This document shows positions 48,700-59,623 of a DNA stretch of 64,000 bases, one piece after another. Under the pieces are notes generated by a model, which saw only the letters and a program-made list of their open reading frames with translations, was not told the DNA's origin and ran no database searches. The stretch is from contig NC_073695.1 of assembly GCF_029784165.1 (NCBI RefSeq), forward strand, positions 53,651,967 to 53,715,966, in the 5' to 3' direction. The stretch comes from Wyeomyia smithii (taxonomy: Eukaryota > Arthropoda > Insecta > Diptera > Culicidae). Position numbers and translations under genes: made by a program. Every line of letters starts with the position of its first letter. Position 1 is the stretch's first letter.

Positions 48700-48845
48700 C
48701 CTTTTGAAGGTGACACTTATTTAAATTTTCCTCATGGGCGTCACCTCCTTGAGCAGTGGTTCCCAATCGAGGGTTCGCGGCCGACAAGGAGTCGAAAAGG
48801 TTGGGAACCACTGCCCTAGAGGGTGACACCCGGGGCCCTGAATTT
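48700..48845. mobile_element. Decayed relative of the 10723 MITE, hosting a nested insertion
   Basis: GAAGGTGACACTTATTTAAA ... TTTTCCTCATGGGCGTCACC parallels the right part of 10723-11052 (GAAGGTTACACATATGAAAA, TTTTCCTCGTGGTTGTCACC), and GAGGGTGACACCCGGGGCCC near 48820 parallels its left part. The arrangement is rearranged and interrupted by the 60 bp element at 48754-48813. Confidence 0.55.
48754..48813. mobile_element. 60 bp hAT micro-MITE, CAGTGGTTCCCAA ends
   Basis: Starts CAGTGGTTCCCAATCG and ends AGGTTGGGAACCACTG, inverted repeats of about 14 bp. Flanking octamers TCCTTGAG (48746-48753) and CCCTAGAG (48814-48821) agree at 6 of 8, as for an aged 8 bp hAT target duplication. CAGTGGTTCCCAA ends are a known hAT hallmark. 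It can hold no gene; it needs a transposase in trans. Confidence 0.8.
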
Positions 48846-50379
48846 ATCCACCTAGTGGTGCAGAAACCTTTGTTATACTAACTATTACTTAATACATATT
48901 TGGCTAGTCACTTACAAATCGTATACCATCATAAGTCCAATTTCAATAATTAATAAAATGAATTCAAAAGATAGTTTTCAGAGAGTTAACCAAAGACGAT
49001 CATTGAATTAAAGCGCGATGTGTTTTTTGCAAATAATATGAATGTTATCACTGGAGTACATGAGTCTTATTTTTTCGATCATAAACCAATTTTTAAATGC
49101 TGGCTAAAAGTAATTGAATTTTTTTTGAGATTATCGAACGTGTGGAAACAGTAATAGATAACAATTATGCTGATTTCACATTAGAACAGCAAACATGTAT
49201 GTTAGTTTAATGCGGTTCTACTTATTCGCTTTATTTTCAGAAATCGCTGGACCTAGATTTATGAATCAGCATCAAGTTTTTTTACGCATTTAAGCAAACT
49301 TCTACAAACCTGCTCTCGAAATATAGTTTAGAATTATACAGGAAAAAAATATAGCTATTGATGAAAGTTGTCAATTTAATTCTATCTCAAATGCATTATC
49401 TGAAAATGGAGGTTCTCCACGATCTTTGAGAATTTTGGTTTTCAGAGTGTAGGCGAGAACATTATTGTTTTCGAAGGCCTATGCTGTGTGAAAAAACCGT
49501 AATAAAGACTTTTTAAATCTTGCTGCGATAACGAGAAGTGGAATAACATGGATACTCTGTTTGCACTTAGTCTTAAATTAGAAAGCAATATTTATATCTT
49601 ACATGAGCATATTGTATCGTTCATATAGATAAGTGACTTTTCACCTGCGCACACTAGTAAACGTGTATAGCCATGTAGAAATGCTTCAACACTTTTTCCT
49701 AATTCTGCCGATTACGTTCACAAGCTACTTTAGATTCCTGGTCACAAATTTAAAAAAAAAACTAAAATAAGTATTCAACTGAAAAATTTTCCAGCTGTCC
49801 AAAACGTAGCATTGCAAACAAAACAGCGATTTATTTGTGTTTTTCTCAACGGGTGGCACTAACACATCTTTGGTAAAGTTTTTCAAAATATCTGCATCGC
49901 TAATTGTGTTACATGTGCACCTTGTGGGATCAGATTTTGCTACAATGCTTGGCTCCCGAAAGCTGTAAATGTTTCTTACTCTTCGCAAATCTAGGTTCAA
50001 CGTACAATTTAGTATATATTTTATAAGAAGTGAGGACGGAAGCTTCGGAAGAAAAGGAGCCAAGTAAGCATTGCAGTCTCTTCTAAATCTGGTTCAAATT
50101 TTCAAGAAAAAGCTAAAGGGTAATTTATTTACACCAGTTACGCAAGACGCACTACGGAGAGTGTAAAGATTATGAAAAGTTGTCCATGATTGTTGATTTT
50201 TTTCGAGAAATAAATAGCGATACGAAAAAAGAGGGATAGAGAAAAAGAAAGAGCAGTAAGAGAGAAAAATTATCCAGAAAGTAACATATCCCATGTCTAA
50301 AATATACTTTGGTTAAAACTCTACAGTTTAAGCAACCAATAAAAGATCGTACAGTATCAGAATGATTTTCAAAGATCTC
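48846..50379. other. No gene recognised
   Basis: AT-rich. The minus frame at 49725-50063 has no family resemblance. Confidence 0.4.
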
Positions 50380-50806
50380 TGGGGCTTTCATTTGAGCATG
50401 CGAACATCAAAATCGGAATAAGCGTTCTGTAAAAAGAATGTTTTTTTCGTTATTTTTCTTTTTGGGTCGATTTTGATATACCACACATATAAACAACATA
50501 TTTACACATACATACGTACAGGCACACATACACCAACATACATTAATTGTTCAATTCGTCGATTTGAGTAAATTGGTATACTACACATGGCTCTCTGTGC
50601 CAATAATTTTGCCTTAAAAGTTAAATTTCTTATATAAAAAATACTCTTTGATCAATATTTTAAAATCTAAGCCACTAATCAAAAATCCACTCGGTAGCAT
50701 TCTGGGGGAGCACAGTAGCTTTCGTTTGCGTATAAGATCATTAAAATCGGATATTGCGTTCTGTAAGAAAGGTGCGTTAGTATTTTGCGGCACATGCATA
50801 CAAACA

Positions 50807-50862
<56 letters not shown>

Positions 50863-50930
50863 ACACACATACACACGAACAGACATTGCTCAGTTCGTTG
50901 AGCTGAGTCGAATGGTATATACGATTCGGC
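50380..50930 (-). repeat. Dispersed repeat family A, copy 2 plus a partial tandem copy
   Basis: 50612-50930 is the reverse of 236-500: ATTTAAAATCTAAGCCACTA, CACTCGGTAGCATTCTGGGG, CTTTCGTTTGCGTATAAGAT, ACATTGCTCAGTTCGTTGAG. A second, more diverged version precedes it (50380-50590: GCGTTCTGTAAAAAGAATG, CATACATACGTACAGGCACA, TTGTTCAATTCGTCGATTTG), so two units lie head to tail. Confidence 0.75.
50815..50857. repeat. (CA)n microsatellite, 43 bp pure
   Basis: An uninterrupted AC repeat, followed by interrupted ACAT/ACAC units to 50876, inside repeat family A at the place where copy 1 has a short GT tract. Confidence 0.95.
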
Positions 50931-53539
50931 CCTCCGGATCATGGATCTATTTTGCGTTTTTCGATCGATTTTATAACCTTTGTTCAGTATAACAAAGGTA
51001 AAACGTGAGAGAAGTAAAAAAATATTTTTTGGTATTCGAAACGGTTTTGGCTCATCTGATTGTGTTCAGCGATTAGTTTTCTACCCGGTCTAGGACATTC
51101 GAATAGAGAATATTCTCGGTTTCTCTGGATAGAAAATTGCAATAATAGGCATGAATACCAATTTCAAAGCTCAACATTTAGGCGTCTGAAGATAAAATTC
51201 TAAACAGATCCAGTGTTTAACTGGTCCATCTGAATTAACCTCAATTGCAGTCATAATAGTTTTATACTTGATTGCAAAAAACTTGTCCGTTCCAATTATT
51301 CTATATTTCATGTTAATGTGTGTATGTTTTTAACGATAATCTAGTCCTGAAATTAATATTTAATTCCAACCTGATTGGGAAAGGCCAGCTCACCGCCCAT
51401 CGGGCCGACTTTTCGTTTCCGATAATCTTGCCTCTGATGTGTAATCTATATCATGTTTCTAGATAATAAACCGTTGTCTTAGGTTAGAACCTCGTAAAAC
51501 TGAAAAAGTGTCCATCCAAAATCGTCGGAAAGCACAGCAGATACGCCATCCGAGAAAACCAAGGCCAGTTATCCGGATACGGCCTAATTTATGGTCGAGT
51601 ATAAAACTGAAACAGCATCGCATGATTCGAATATCTATCTTTTCCTGACCAGTCATAACATTTCATTTATTATGGCTGCAGTCAAAAGGCCTCCCCACCT
51701 CTCAGAGTCGAGCCCTCACTGCCATTTACAGTCAAAGGGCAAACGAGTACTCTCAGTTAACGAACGTTCTCACAAATGCGTTTGTCCTCAAGAATAGCAC
51801 CCGCATGTCAAAGAGCCTATATTCGGCTACTACTATACATTATTTATCATACTCGGAGCAGTTGGAGGGCAGCGGCAAACAGCAGGTGGCAGACTGTTGA
51901 GGGTCGGGGTGTTGCTGTGATAAGGAACGTTGCGCATATCGATAAGGACTCTGCTGTCGAGACAGACAGTACCTCCAATAAAAAGCGATTGGCTCACTTT
52001 TGACACAATCAACCAATTGGAACCGAGCGGGTACGATGTGAACGACCGTCGGAATTTGCGATTTTGGTCATTTCCTCTTCTTTCATTCATGCGAATTATA
52101 ATTTCAATTCTCGGCCATCAAGTTGTGAATGAATAGAAGCATTCAAAAAGTAAAATCCCAAAAAATGTATTCACACCGTTCTACGGTAAGACATCCATCC
52201 GGCACAACCGCGCCGTATTCTTTCCTTTTTGTTTTCGCTTTGGGGGCCACTGGAGGTGCCACGTCGAGACGGAATCAAAAGTGATAAATGTTTTTGTGGC
52301 TCACAGGCTAACACGATTGCTGTTTGATTCGATTGTCCGTTTTATTCTTTTTTTTGTGGCCGTTAGCATCCTTCTGCTTTCCGGGTCACTCTGGCTGACT
52401 GGCTGATTAAAATCTGCGAAAAGCATCGGGACATTGTCGAGGGAAGGTACGAACATAGATAGGTGACAGTCTCGAAAACAGAAGCTTATTTGTTATTGTC
52501 ATTCATCGGTGTCAAAACCTTTTGTGATCAATAGATACTTCTGGCGCTGATAGACAGGTCCACCTCTTTTGTCACAGTTAATGCCTGAGTTGACATTGAA
52601 GCACAAAGAGAACCGACAGCCACAATTGATGCGTTCCAGATGATGGGTCGAAATAAAAATTTATTTATTGCAATCATTCGTCTAGCTGAGATTGATACCA
52701 ACGGGAACGTGGCTTGCACTGGTAAGAAATTTATTCGAATTAACACATACTCCATCTAAGAGCGTGAAGCGTTTCTTACTTTGTGCTACATACCACTGAA
52801 TTCACGTCACAATCCTGTGTTCAATCGAATTCTGCAGGGTAGAGCAGCTAGAACGACGATCAAACGGTAACGAAGAAGAGAGTTCCTCGAAATTGTGAAT
52901 TCGGTAACGGAGTGGCTCGCAATGCACGGTGAATCCAACAACGTGTTTCCACTCCCCTGCGTTTCGCTTTGAAATCAATCTCGATTTGGCGACGTTCAAT
53001 CGAGTTTGAAGGATTGGCTGGAATATTTGTTATTTCGGTAAGGTCATGTCATATTGTGTTCTAGCGATAACTAGACCATCGTAAAAACTGATTTACAGCA
53101 TATGTCTCGCCTCAAAGGTCAGCGATTGAGATGGGGGTAAAGTTGCGTCCAGGTTCGGAAACGAATCCGATTATGACATTATCATTTTTTATGTAATTGT
53201 TTGTTTGTTGGCCAACAAATCATCAGACAAAGTAAAACGTGCGGTAAATGTCAACTGTGGAAGCTTGTATATTCTTCTAATGAATAAAATTCGTTGTTAT
53301 ATAAGCGCTATTCAGTCATTAGTGAAGGTTATGTTAATTGACGTTCATGATGTGCTTGACCCATCCGCCTCAATCTATTAATCGATGAATGTATGTTTAA
53401 CATATGAATATACTCGAAAAAGGTCATCTACTTGACAAAATCTTTAAATTGGAATGTTTAAAGCTTCTTGTACAACCAAAAGAAAAGACACATTACTCCT
53501 CGGCAGAGAAAAATTCGGTGTTCTACCGATCGAATATAA
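50931..53539. other. No gene recognised
   Basis: Unique-looking DNA. 52140-53000 is less AT-rich, with frames on both strands that I could not relate to any family. Confidence 0.4.
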
Positions 53540-53965
53540 TCGTGAGCGTAAGCCCATCTTTCTTGAGGACCACTAAGATGGGCATGGCACGAAAGAATCG
53601 TTGGTGCTAGTTGTGGAGCTGCGAGATGTACTCCAATCATGCTGAACCAGCTGCTGCACTTGCTGATAGTGTTGCATCCATGTCGTGGAGGAATCCGATC
53701 GTGAGTGAGGAATCGCCAGCAGGGAAGTGCCCGTCAAAAAATGACCGAGAATGAGCATGCCCACTTCATCCGAATCTCCCGACAGCGAGGTGAGCGGGCG
53801 TGAAGCGGAGATGAACGCTTCGACTTGGGTGAGGGCCGCGTCATCCATTTAAAGATAGTAGTCGTTGACCCAGAACTCTTATGAGCGACGCCTTTGTTGA
53901 TATTACGGCCGCCCCCCAAAGGCTGCCGAAGTTGAGTGCTCATGGCGGGATAAAATCCAGACATT
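53540..53965 (-). pseudogene. BEL/Pao retrotransposon integrase C-terminal fragment
   Basis: The minus frame 53848-53573 reads ALTQVEAFISASRPLTSLSG, then LILGHFLTGTSLLAIPHS, then a QQVQQLVQHDWS block. That is the TQIEA..NSRPLTPLS / PGHFLIG / R...VQ..W pattern at the end of BEL/Pao integrases. The frame opens after a stop and shifts at both ends; further upstream sequence is out of frame. RT sequence lies at higher coordinates (54169-54545), the right order for a minus-strand element, but the part between (RNase H, catalytic integrase core) is deleted. Confidence 0.8.
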
Positions 53966-54168
53966 CAGTAGCGATTTCTGCTTTCACAGCTGGGTCACGC
54001 AGCGGGTCGTAGAGTACTCAAAGATGATTCAGATGATTGCTTGAGTTAAACATGCCAATCAGACAGGCTCAAATGTACATCCCGTAGACTGCCTCAGACG
54101 CGCTGTAGAATTCATGTAACTATAGATGATAATTACAGACTATAGATCTAGGATAACTACAGATGACC

Positions 54169-54545
54169 TCAACGTTGAAAAGTGGTGGTAGTTGTTGGTA
54201 AAAAACCTCCCACTGCAAAAACGATCGCCGTCTTCGCTCGTGGAAGCTGAACACCTTCGTCATGCGCCAACTGCTGCAAACATCGTGTTGCGAGGAACGA
54301 TGATAAAGCTAACCCGAAAGTGATCCTGGACATATTGTATGCTGTTATTGAAGCCTCCACAAGATCCGGAGCATAGAAGTGTCATCCGGGTGTACACATC
54401 TTCTCGATGTCAGCAGTTCTTGGGTTCTTGGGTTTGGACGTCGTCTTGACAGAACCGTGAAACACTGACCGAATCATCGTTGTCGAGTTTGACTCCTTGA
54501 AGACAAGACGATGAGGCAGATAGCAGTCTATCCATTTATTTATTT
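54169..54545 (-). pseudogene. BEL/Pao reverse transcriptase fragment
   Basis: Minus strand from 54535: CYLPHRLVFKESNSTTMIRS, VFHGSVKTTSK, then after a stop SRITFGLALSSFLATRCLQQ and LAHDEGVQLPRAKTA. These are the YLPHH.V.K..S.TT..R.VFD.S.KT and TFG.A..P..A.R.L.QLA.DE blocks of BEL/Pao RT. The YVDD region is not seen. From 54262 upward the sequence is duplicated at 57646. Upstream the RT is cut by the element at 54550. Confidence 0.8.
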
Positions 54546-54888
54546 ATTTTGACGTAGAACTACGTTTTTCTTTAGCCTACCACATAGGGATGTAAATAGG
54601 AAAACTATTACCGAAAAGGGGACGAAACATGTCCCTTTTTAAATGCTTATAAATCGGTTTGTTTTCAACCGATTTCCTTCATTTTTGCAGCAATTGTTTG
54701 GAAAACTATACACGCATCCACCCAAATGTAGAAAATTGTTGATTGATTATGCAAACTATTGTACTATTGATAATTGTCAAGCCTTGTTTAAACAAAAATT
54801 ACGTCCTCTGATTGGTCGTTATATGATTGCTTCCCAAGCACGGTCGACAGAATCATATACCTTGCAATCGAAAACATGCTATTTGGCC

Positions 54889-54896
54889 TATATAAG
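54889..54896 (+). promoter_or_regulatory. TATA box of the family C element
   Basis: TATATAAG in the context TTTGGCCTATATAAGAGCCT, conserved at 20269-20276 and 58273-58280 and altered to TATACAAG on the minus strand at 38350. An inverted CCAAT (ATTGG) lies about 80 bp upstream in each. Conservation of this block above its surroundings suggests promoter function; expression is not shown. Confidence 0.6.
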
Positions 54897-55114
54897 AGCC
54901 TGTTTCTGCCGAAGCCGCTCATAATAGTTCTGGACAGCGACAAGTTGTCAACAGCAGTCGTCCTTCCTTAGCAGCAGCACTAGCCCTGTGGTTGGTCACC
55001 ACGTCTCAGGAGCAGCGCGGTTCTTCTCAGCGTGTGTCGCCAGACTGCCATTATTCCCCCGTGTTAGGGCAGCATGAAGATCGTCATCACCAAATCCAAT
55101 TTTGAACAGCAAAA

Positions 55115-55131
55115 TGCCTTTTTCCAAGGCA
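55115..55131 (+). terminator. Stem-loop TGCCTT-TTTCC-AAGGCA followed by AATAAA
   Basis: A 6 bp perfect stem with a 5 nt loop, about 226 bp after the TATA box. AATAAA follows at 55132-55137. A paralogous stem-loop with the same upstream phrase (TTTGAACAG(C/T)AAAA) stands at 55335. The shape recalls histone mRNA 3' stem-loops, but the poly(A) signal next to it argues for ordinary polyadenylation. Copy at 58499. Confidence 0.4.
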
Positions 55132-55334
55132 AATAAACAAGTCATTGAAAGTTCATAATTTTTGACAACGTAAGCAAGCATTCTGTGCGGATTCTAGCAG
55201 TTACATCTGTCGCGGCCGTCTAATTTACAGAAGGTGAAATAGCTTCCACAGTGCATGTTGTCCGTGTATCTTAACTCCCCAACTGTTTGGGCAGCACAAA
55301 GATTGTGATCAGCAACCGAATTTGAACAGTAAAA

Positions 55335-55350
55335 TGCCTTTTTCAAGGCA
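55335..55350 (+). terminator. Stem-loop TGCCTT-TTTC-AAGGCA
   Basis: A 6 bp stem closed by T-A with a 4 nt TTTC loop, the geometry of metazoan histone 3' stem-loops (6 bp stem, UUUC loop), although the stem sequence differs from the histone consensus. The family C minus copy has GCCTT-TTTT-AAGGC at 38016-38029. Copy at 58719. Confidence 0.4.
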
Positions 55351-55650
55351 AAAAAAAAACAAAAAATATTGTGAATACTATGGGGATTGCTGCCGTGGTG
55401 ACGATATGGGATATTGCTTAGTTGAAATGATGGGATAATAGATAAATGGGTTGATGGATATGGAATTTCCCATAACCACGTGAAGGTTCCCGACCACAGA
55501 CATAAATTTCGTACTCAGCACGGCACAAAATGTGAAAATTGCCTTTAACTCCAAACAGTGCAGTATTACTTTGTAGTGTTGTATTATTCTCGTACGATAG
55601 ACTCCCAGCCTTTATTGAGAAATCAATCAACAGTTTAGTAGTGAAGTGAG

Positions 55651-55938
55651 ATGTCGAAGTATATGAACACCAAAAACAAGCGTGATGCTCGAAAACGCGC
55701 GAAGAACCTGCAAGGGGGAAGTGCGTCGAAGAAACCAAGAACCAGTACTGAGCGTTCTCGGTCCCTGCGAGCCAGAGTGGCAGCAGACGGCGGTGAAGCG
55801 AGTTCAACCACTGGTTGGGACGCCGGTGAAGGGCCTTCTACTCGAGGTAGGAGGAATTTAACAATTTTTAGAAAGCATCAACTTTTATCGAATACTTTTG
55901 TGTACTTATACTTGGAAGAACCAAAAAAAAATATCTAA
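55651..55938 (+). CDS. Small basic ORF in the family C element (hypothetical; possible first exon)
   Basis: ATG at 55651 opens a frame of 95 codons. The first ~45 residues are very basic (KNKRDARKRAKN, KKPRTSTERSRS), then acidic/Gly-Ser (GWDAGEGPSTRG). After residue 65 the composition becomes unlike the rest, and a good splice donor stands there (CGAG then GTAGGA, at 55847), so coding probably ends at 55846 as an exon. The basic stretch could bind nucleic acid or direct nuclear entry. I do not recognise the protein. It is repeated unchanged at 59035-59322. Confidence 0.35.
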   Translation: MSKYMNTKNKRDARKRAKNLQGGSASKKPRTSTERSRSLRARVAADGGEASSTTGWDAGEGPSTRGRRNLTIFRKHQLLSNTFVYLYLEEPKKNI

Positions 55939-56239
55939 TCTGAAAAATCACTTAATTTCCGCATTTTACTTTAGCATACCACACAGGGATGCAAATTGAA
56001 AAACTGGGACGAAATTTGTCCCTTTTCAAATGCTTATAGGTCGGTTGGTTTTCAACCGATTTTCTTCACTCTTGCAGCAATCGATTGGAAAATTATACAC
56101 GCATCTGCCCAAATTCAGAAAAATGTTGTTTGAATCTACGAACTATTGCACTATTGAAAATTGTCATTGTACGTAGTCCTACGTCATTTATGCGGTCGTT
56201 TCTTGGATACTACCTCCTACTTTTTTTTTCAGTTCCTTC

Positions 56240-57205
56240 TCCGGTGGTTTTAGTACAGTACTCTGGGTCCGTTTCGAATCATCATTCAAGTCTCCGTTAC
56301 ACCATGTCCTTTGATTAGCCGATCATCAGTTCGAATCCCTTTCGCGAATCCCATTCGAATCCCAGAATCCCATTCGAATCCCAGACGTACCACGTACCGT
56401 CTCATCGAATCACGGAAGAAAGTTGTTTGAAAGTGCTTCTCGCAGTCTTGCTTTTCCTGTGTTAGTTTCGGTACATCCAACAGCTCTTCAGTCGTCCAAA
56501 AATGCTAAATCTATTCTTCCAAAGTGGCAGTATTGATCGTCGCATGGCGGCAAAGCCTTCCCAAATCCAACATAGAATGGATGTTCTTCGCCAACGCGTT
56601 GGATTTGCACCTAACCGCTATTAAGGAGCAAGAACTCGTAGAAGTACTCCAAACCCAGGAGAAGAACGATAGGTGCTCGCTTGTGGAAACCACAATGCAT
56701 CAACAGCATGTCAGAGAGAAGATTCCAAATGCCGATTACAATTGTTCTAGATGGTTGGTCCTCCGTAGTCTTCTTGATCACTAGGATCACCAGCGGCATC
56801 GAATACTCCATAATTGTAGAACAAATTGTGGCAGACGCAGAACCGTTCTATCAGCACTAACAATTGGCACACTTTCTGGGAAGCTTCAGAAGCTTACACA
56901 GCCTCTGGGAGATAGGATTTGCTTGCCATGCGCTGTCCAGAAGTACTTTCGTTGTATTCAATTGCCCATTGCACCTTCTCCGACTCTACTGGAATGTTGG
57001 CCGCGTAGATTGTGGTCATCGTAAGTTGAAGAACTTGCTCTGAAGTTTTCACTGTGGCTACCGTAGTCAAAGAAAAAACAAAATCACCTGCTTGCGATTG
57101 ATCAGGGATCACCAGCCGCAGAAGCAGAACCGGATGCTGATGACCCTGAATGATGTAGGAAGTGATGTTTCTTGCTACATCAATGCACAATGGTCCAGAA
57201 ACCAA
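56240..57205 (-). pseudogene. BEL/Pao pol, protease-RT junction region
   Basis: Minus strand near 56490-56385: HFWTTEELLDVPKLTQEKQD, then CEKHFQTTFFRDSMRRYVVR, the FWE.E...........CE.HF..T..R...GRY.V.LP block that joins protease and RT in BEL/Pao elements. Upstream frames (57205-56894 and 56811-56511) are open in parts and probably come from the same pol, but I see no clear protease motif. Reading is broken by stops (for example before HFWTT) and frame shifts. Past residue RRYVVRL the sequence becomes a short ATTCGAATCCCA repeat, then the inserted element. Copy at 59624-60589. Confidence 0.65.
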
Positions 57206-57654
57206 ATTTAGGGGGAAATTTGGTTTTAGAGCTCTATAGCAATGTTTTAGAGAAAAACTTTCTTCTACAAAGTTGTTACATATGATAATGCGCTTATTGA
57301 AAAATTATCAAAAATTAGGGTGACCAAAATTTTCGAAGCAATCAACTATCTAACTTTTTTATCTTTGAAGATAGAAGAAAAGCTTGTTCTACAATGTTAT
57401 AGCTCCAATAATTTTAAGCAACTTTGTGAAAAAAGTTTTTTTCCATCTTTGAAAACAACCGATTTATATTGAAAAAAATACATTTTGCGCTCTAACTTCT
57501 TTATTTCAAGTTTCACCTTTAAACTGCCTTTGAAGGACTTTTAAAGCTTTTTAAGAGAAGCAATTCGCAATTCTGATATCGTCAATATCTCTATTCTACT
57601 CAAAGTTATTGATGTTCTTCATAAAAAAATGCGTTTTTCATTTGTATGCGCCAA

Positions 57655-57929
57655 CTGCTGCAAACATCGTGTTGCGAGGAACGATGATAAAGCTAACCCG
57701 AAAGTGATCCTGGACATATTGTATGCTGTTATTGAAGCCTCCACAAGATCCGGAGCATAGAAGTGTCATCCGGGTGTACACATCTTCTCGATGTCAGCAG
57801 TTCTTGGGTTCTTGGGTTTGGACGTCGTCTTGACAGAACCGTGAAACACTGACCGAATCATCGTTGTCGAGTTTGACTCCTTGAAGACAAGACGATGAGG
57901 CAGATAGCAGTCTATCCATTTATTTATTT
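57655..57929 (-). pseudogene. BEL/Pao RT fragment, duplicate in unit 2
   Basis: The RT stretch 54271-54545 repeated at +3384. Its C-terminal side is cut at 57646, where the duplication begins, so it lacks the part after LATRCLQQLA. Confidence 0.75.
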
Positions 57930-57933
57930 ATTT

Positions 57934-59570
57934 TGACGTAGAACTACGTTTTTCTTTAGCCTACCACATAGGGATGTAAATAGGAAAACTATTACCGAAA
58001 AGGGGACGAAACATGTCCCTTTTTAAATGCTTATAAATCGGTTTGTTTTCAACCGATTTCCTTCATTTTTGCAGCAATTGTTTGGAAAACTATACACGCA
58101 TCCACCCAAATGTAGAAAATTGTTGATTGATTATGCAAACTATTGTACTATTGATAATTGTCAAGCCTTGTTTAAACAAAAATTACGTCCTCTGATTGGT
58201 CGTTATATGATTGCTTCCCAAGCACGGTCGACAGAATCATATACCTTGCAATCGAAAACATGCTATTTGGCCTATATAAGAGCCTGTTTCTGCCGAAGCC
58301 GCTCATAATAGTTCTGGACAGCGACAAGTTGTCAACAGCAGTCGTCCTTCCTTAGCAGCAGCACTAGCCCTGTGGTTGGTCACCACGTCTCAGGAGCAGC
58401 GCGGTTCTTCTCAGCGTGTGTCGCCAGACTGCCATTATTCCCCCGTGTTAGGGCAGCATGAAGATCGTCATCACCAAATCCAATTTTGAACAGCAAAATG
58501 CCTTTTTCCAAGGCAAATAAACAAGTCATTGAAAGTTCATAATTTTTGACAACGTAAGCAAGCATTCTGTGCGGATTCTAGCAGTTACATCTGTCGCGGC
58601 CGTCTAATTTACAGAAGGTGAAATAGCTTCCACAGTGCATGTTGTCCGTGTATCTTAACTCCCCAACTGTTTGGGCAGCACAAAGATTGTGATCAGCAAC
58701 CGAATTTGAACAGTAAAATGCCTTTTTCAAGGCAAAAAAAAAACAAAAAATATTGTGAATACTATGGGGATTGCTGCCGTGGTGACGATATGGGATATTG
58801 CTTAGTTGAAATGATGGGATAATAGATAAATGGGTTGATGGATATGGAATTTCCCATAACCACGTGAAGGTTCCCGACCACAGACATAAATTTCGTACTC
58901 AGCACGGCACAAAATGTGAAAATTGCCTTTAACTCCAAACAGTGCAGTATTACTTTGTAGTGTTGTATTATTCTCGTACGATAGACTCCCAGCCTTTATT
59001 GAGAAATCAATCAACAGTTTAGTAGTGAAGTGAGATGTCGAAGTATATGAACACCAAAAACAAGCGTGATGCTCGAAAACGCGCGAAGAACCTGCAAGGG
59101 GGAAGTGCGTCGAAGAAACCAAGAACCAGTACTGAGCGTTCTCGGTCCCTGCGAGCCAGAGTGGCAGCAGACGGCGGTGAAGCGAGTTCAACCACTGGTT
59201 GGGACGCCGGTGAAGGGCCTTCTACTCGAGGTAGGAGGAATTTAACAATTTTTAGAAAGCATCAACTTTTATCGAATACTTTTGTGTACTTATACTTGGA
59301 AGAACCAAAAAAAAATATCTAATCTGAAAAATCACTTAATTTCCGCATTTTACTTTAGCATACCACACAGGGATGCAAATTGAAAAACTGGGACGAAATT
59401 TGTCCCTTTTCAAATGCTTATAGGTCGGTTGGTTTTCAACCGATTTTCTTCACTCTTGCAGCAATCGATTGGAAAATTATACACGCATCTGCCCAAATTC
59501 AGAAAAATGTTGTTTGAATCTACGAACTATTGCACTATTGAAAATTGTCATTGTACGTAGTCCTACGTCA
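57934..59570 (+). mobile_element. Palindrome-bounded promoter element, duplicate in unit 2
   Basis: Same as 54550-56186 at +3384: TATA box 58273-58280, stem-loops 58499 and 58719, small ORF 59035-59322, right palindrome 59555-59570. It arose by the tandem duplication and not by a second insertion, because the flanks are duplicated too. Confidence 0.6.
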
Positions 59571-59623
59571 TTTATGCGGTCGTTTCTTGGATACTACCTC
59601 CTACTTTTTTTTTCAGTTCCTTC

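Larger units (their letters stand above)
54550..56186 (+). mobile_element. Palindrome-bounded promoter element (family C, fullest copy), inserted in BEL pol
   Basis: Bounded by TGACGTAGAACTACGTT (54550-54566) and ACGTAGTCCTACGTCA (56171-56186). Contents in order: ATAGGGATGTAAAT leader; conserved hairpin AATCGGTTTGTTTTCAACCG (from 54653); inverted CCAAT (CTGATTGGTCG, about 54809); TATA box (54889); two stem-loops (55115, 55335); a small basic ORF with possible donor (55651-55846); and a second diverged copy of the leader (55979-56167). BEL/Pao coding is interrupted at this place: RT lies left of it and the PR-RT junction right of it. TG...CA ends are LTR-like but no LTR protein lies inside. 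The second copy is at 57934-59570. Related pieces are at 19914, 38010 and perhaps 897. Confidence 0.6.
54262..57645 (+). repeat. Tandem duplication, unit 1 (3384 bp)
   Basis: Every position compared recurs 3384 bp downstream. Unit 1 starts at ATGCGCCAACTG, inside BEL RT, and ends TTTTTCATTTGT before the same ATGCGCC. The left edge, the middle junction (57646) and the right edge (61030) share only ATG, so the breakpoint shows microhomology and no long repeat. One difference was found: T at 57372 against A at 60756. Confidence 0.95.

Noticed and set aside
50614..50992. Cys/Val- or Thr/His-rich ORFs
   Set aside because: Produced by reading the (CA)n microsatellite inside repeat family A.
55115..55350. 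True histone gene remnants
   Set aside because: Stem-loop geometry is similar but no frame gives H1, H2A, H2B, H3 or H4 sequence, and the stem bases differ from the histone consensus.
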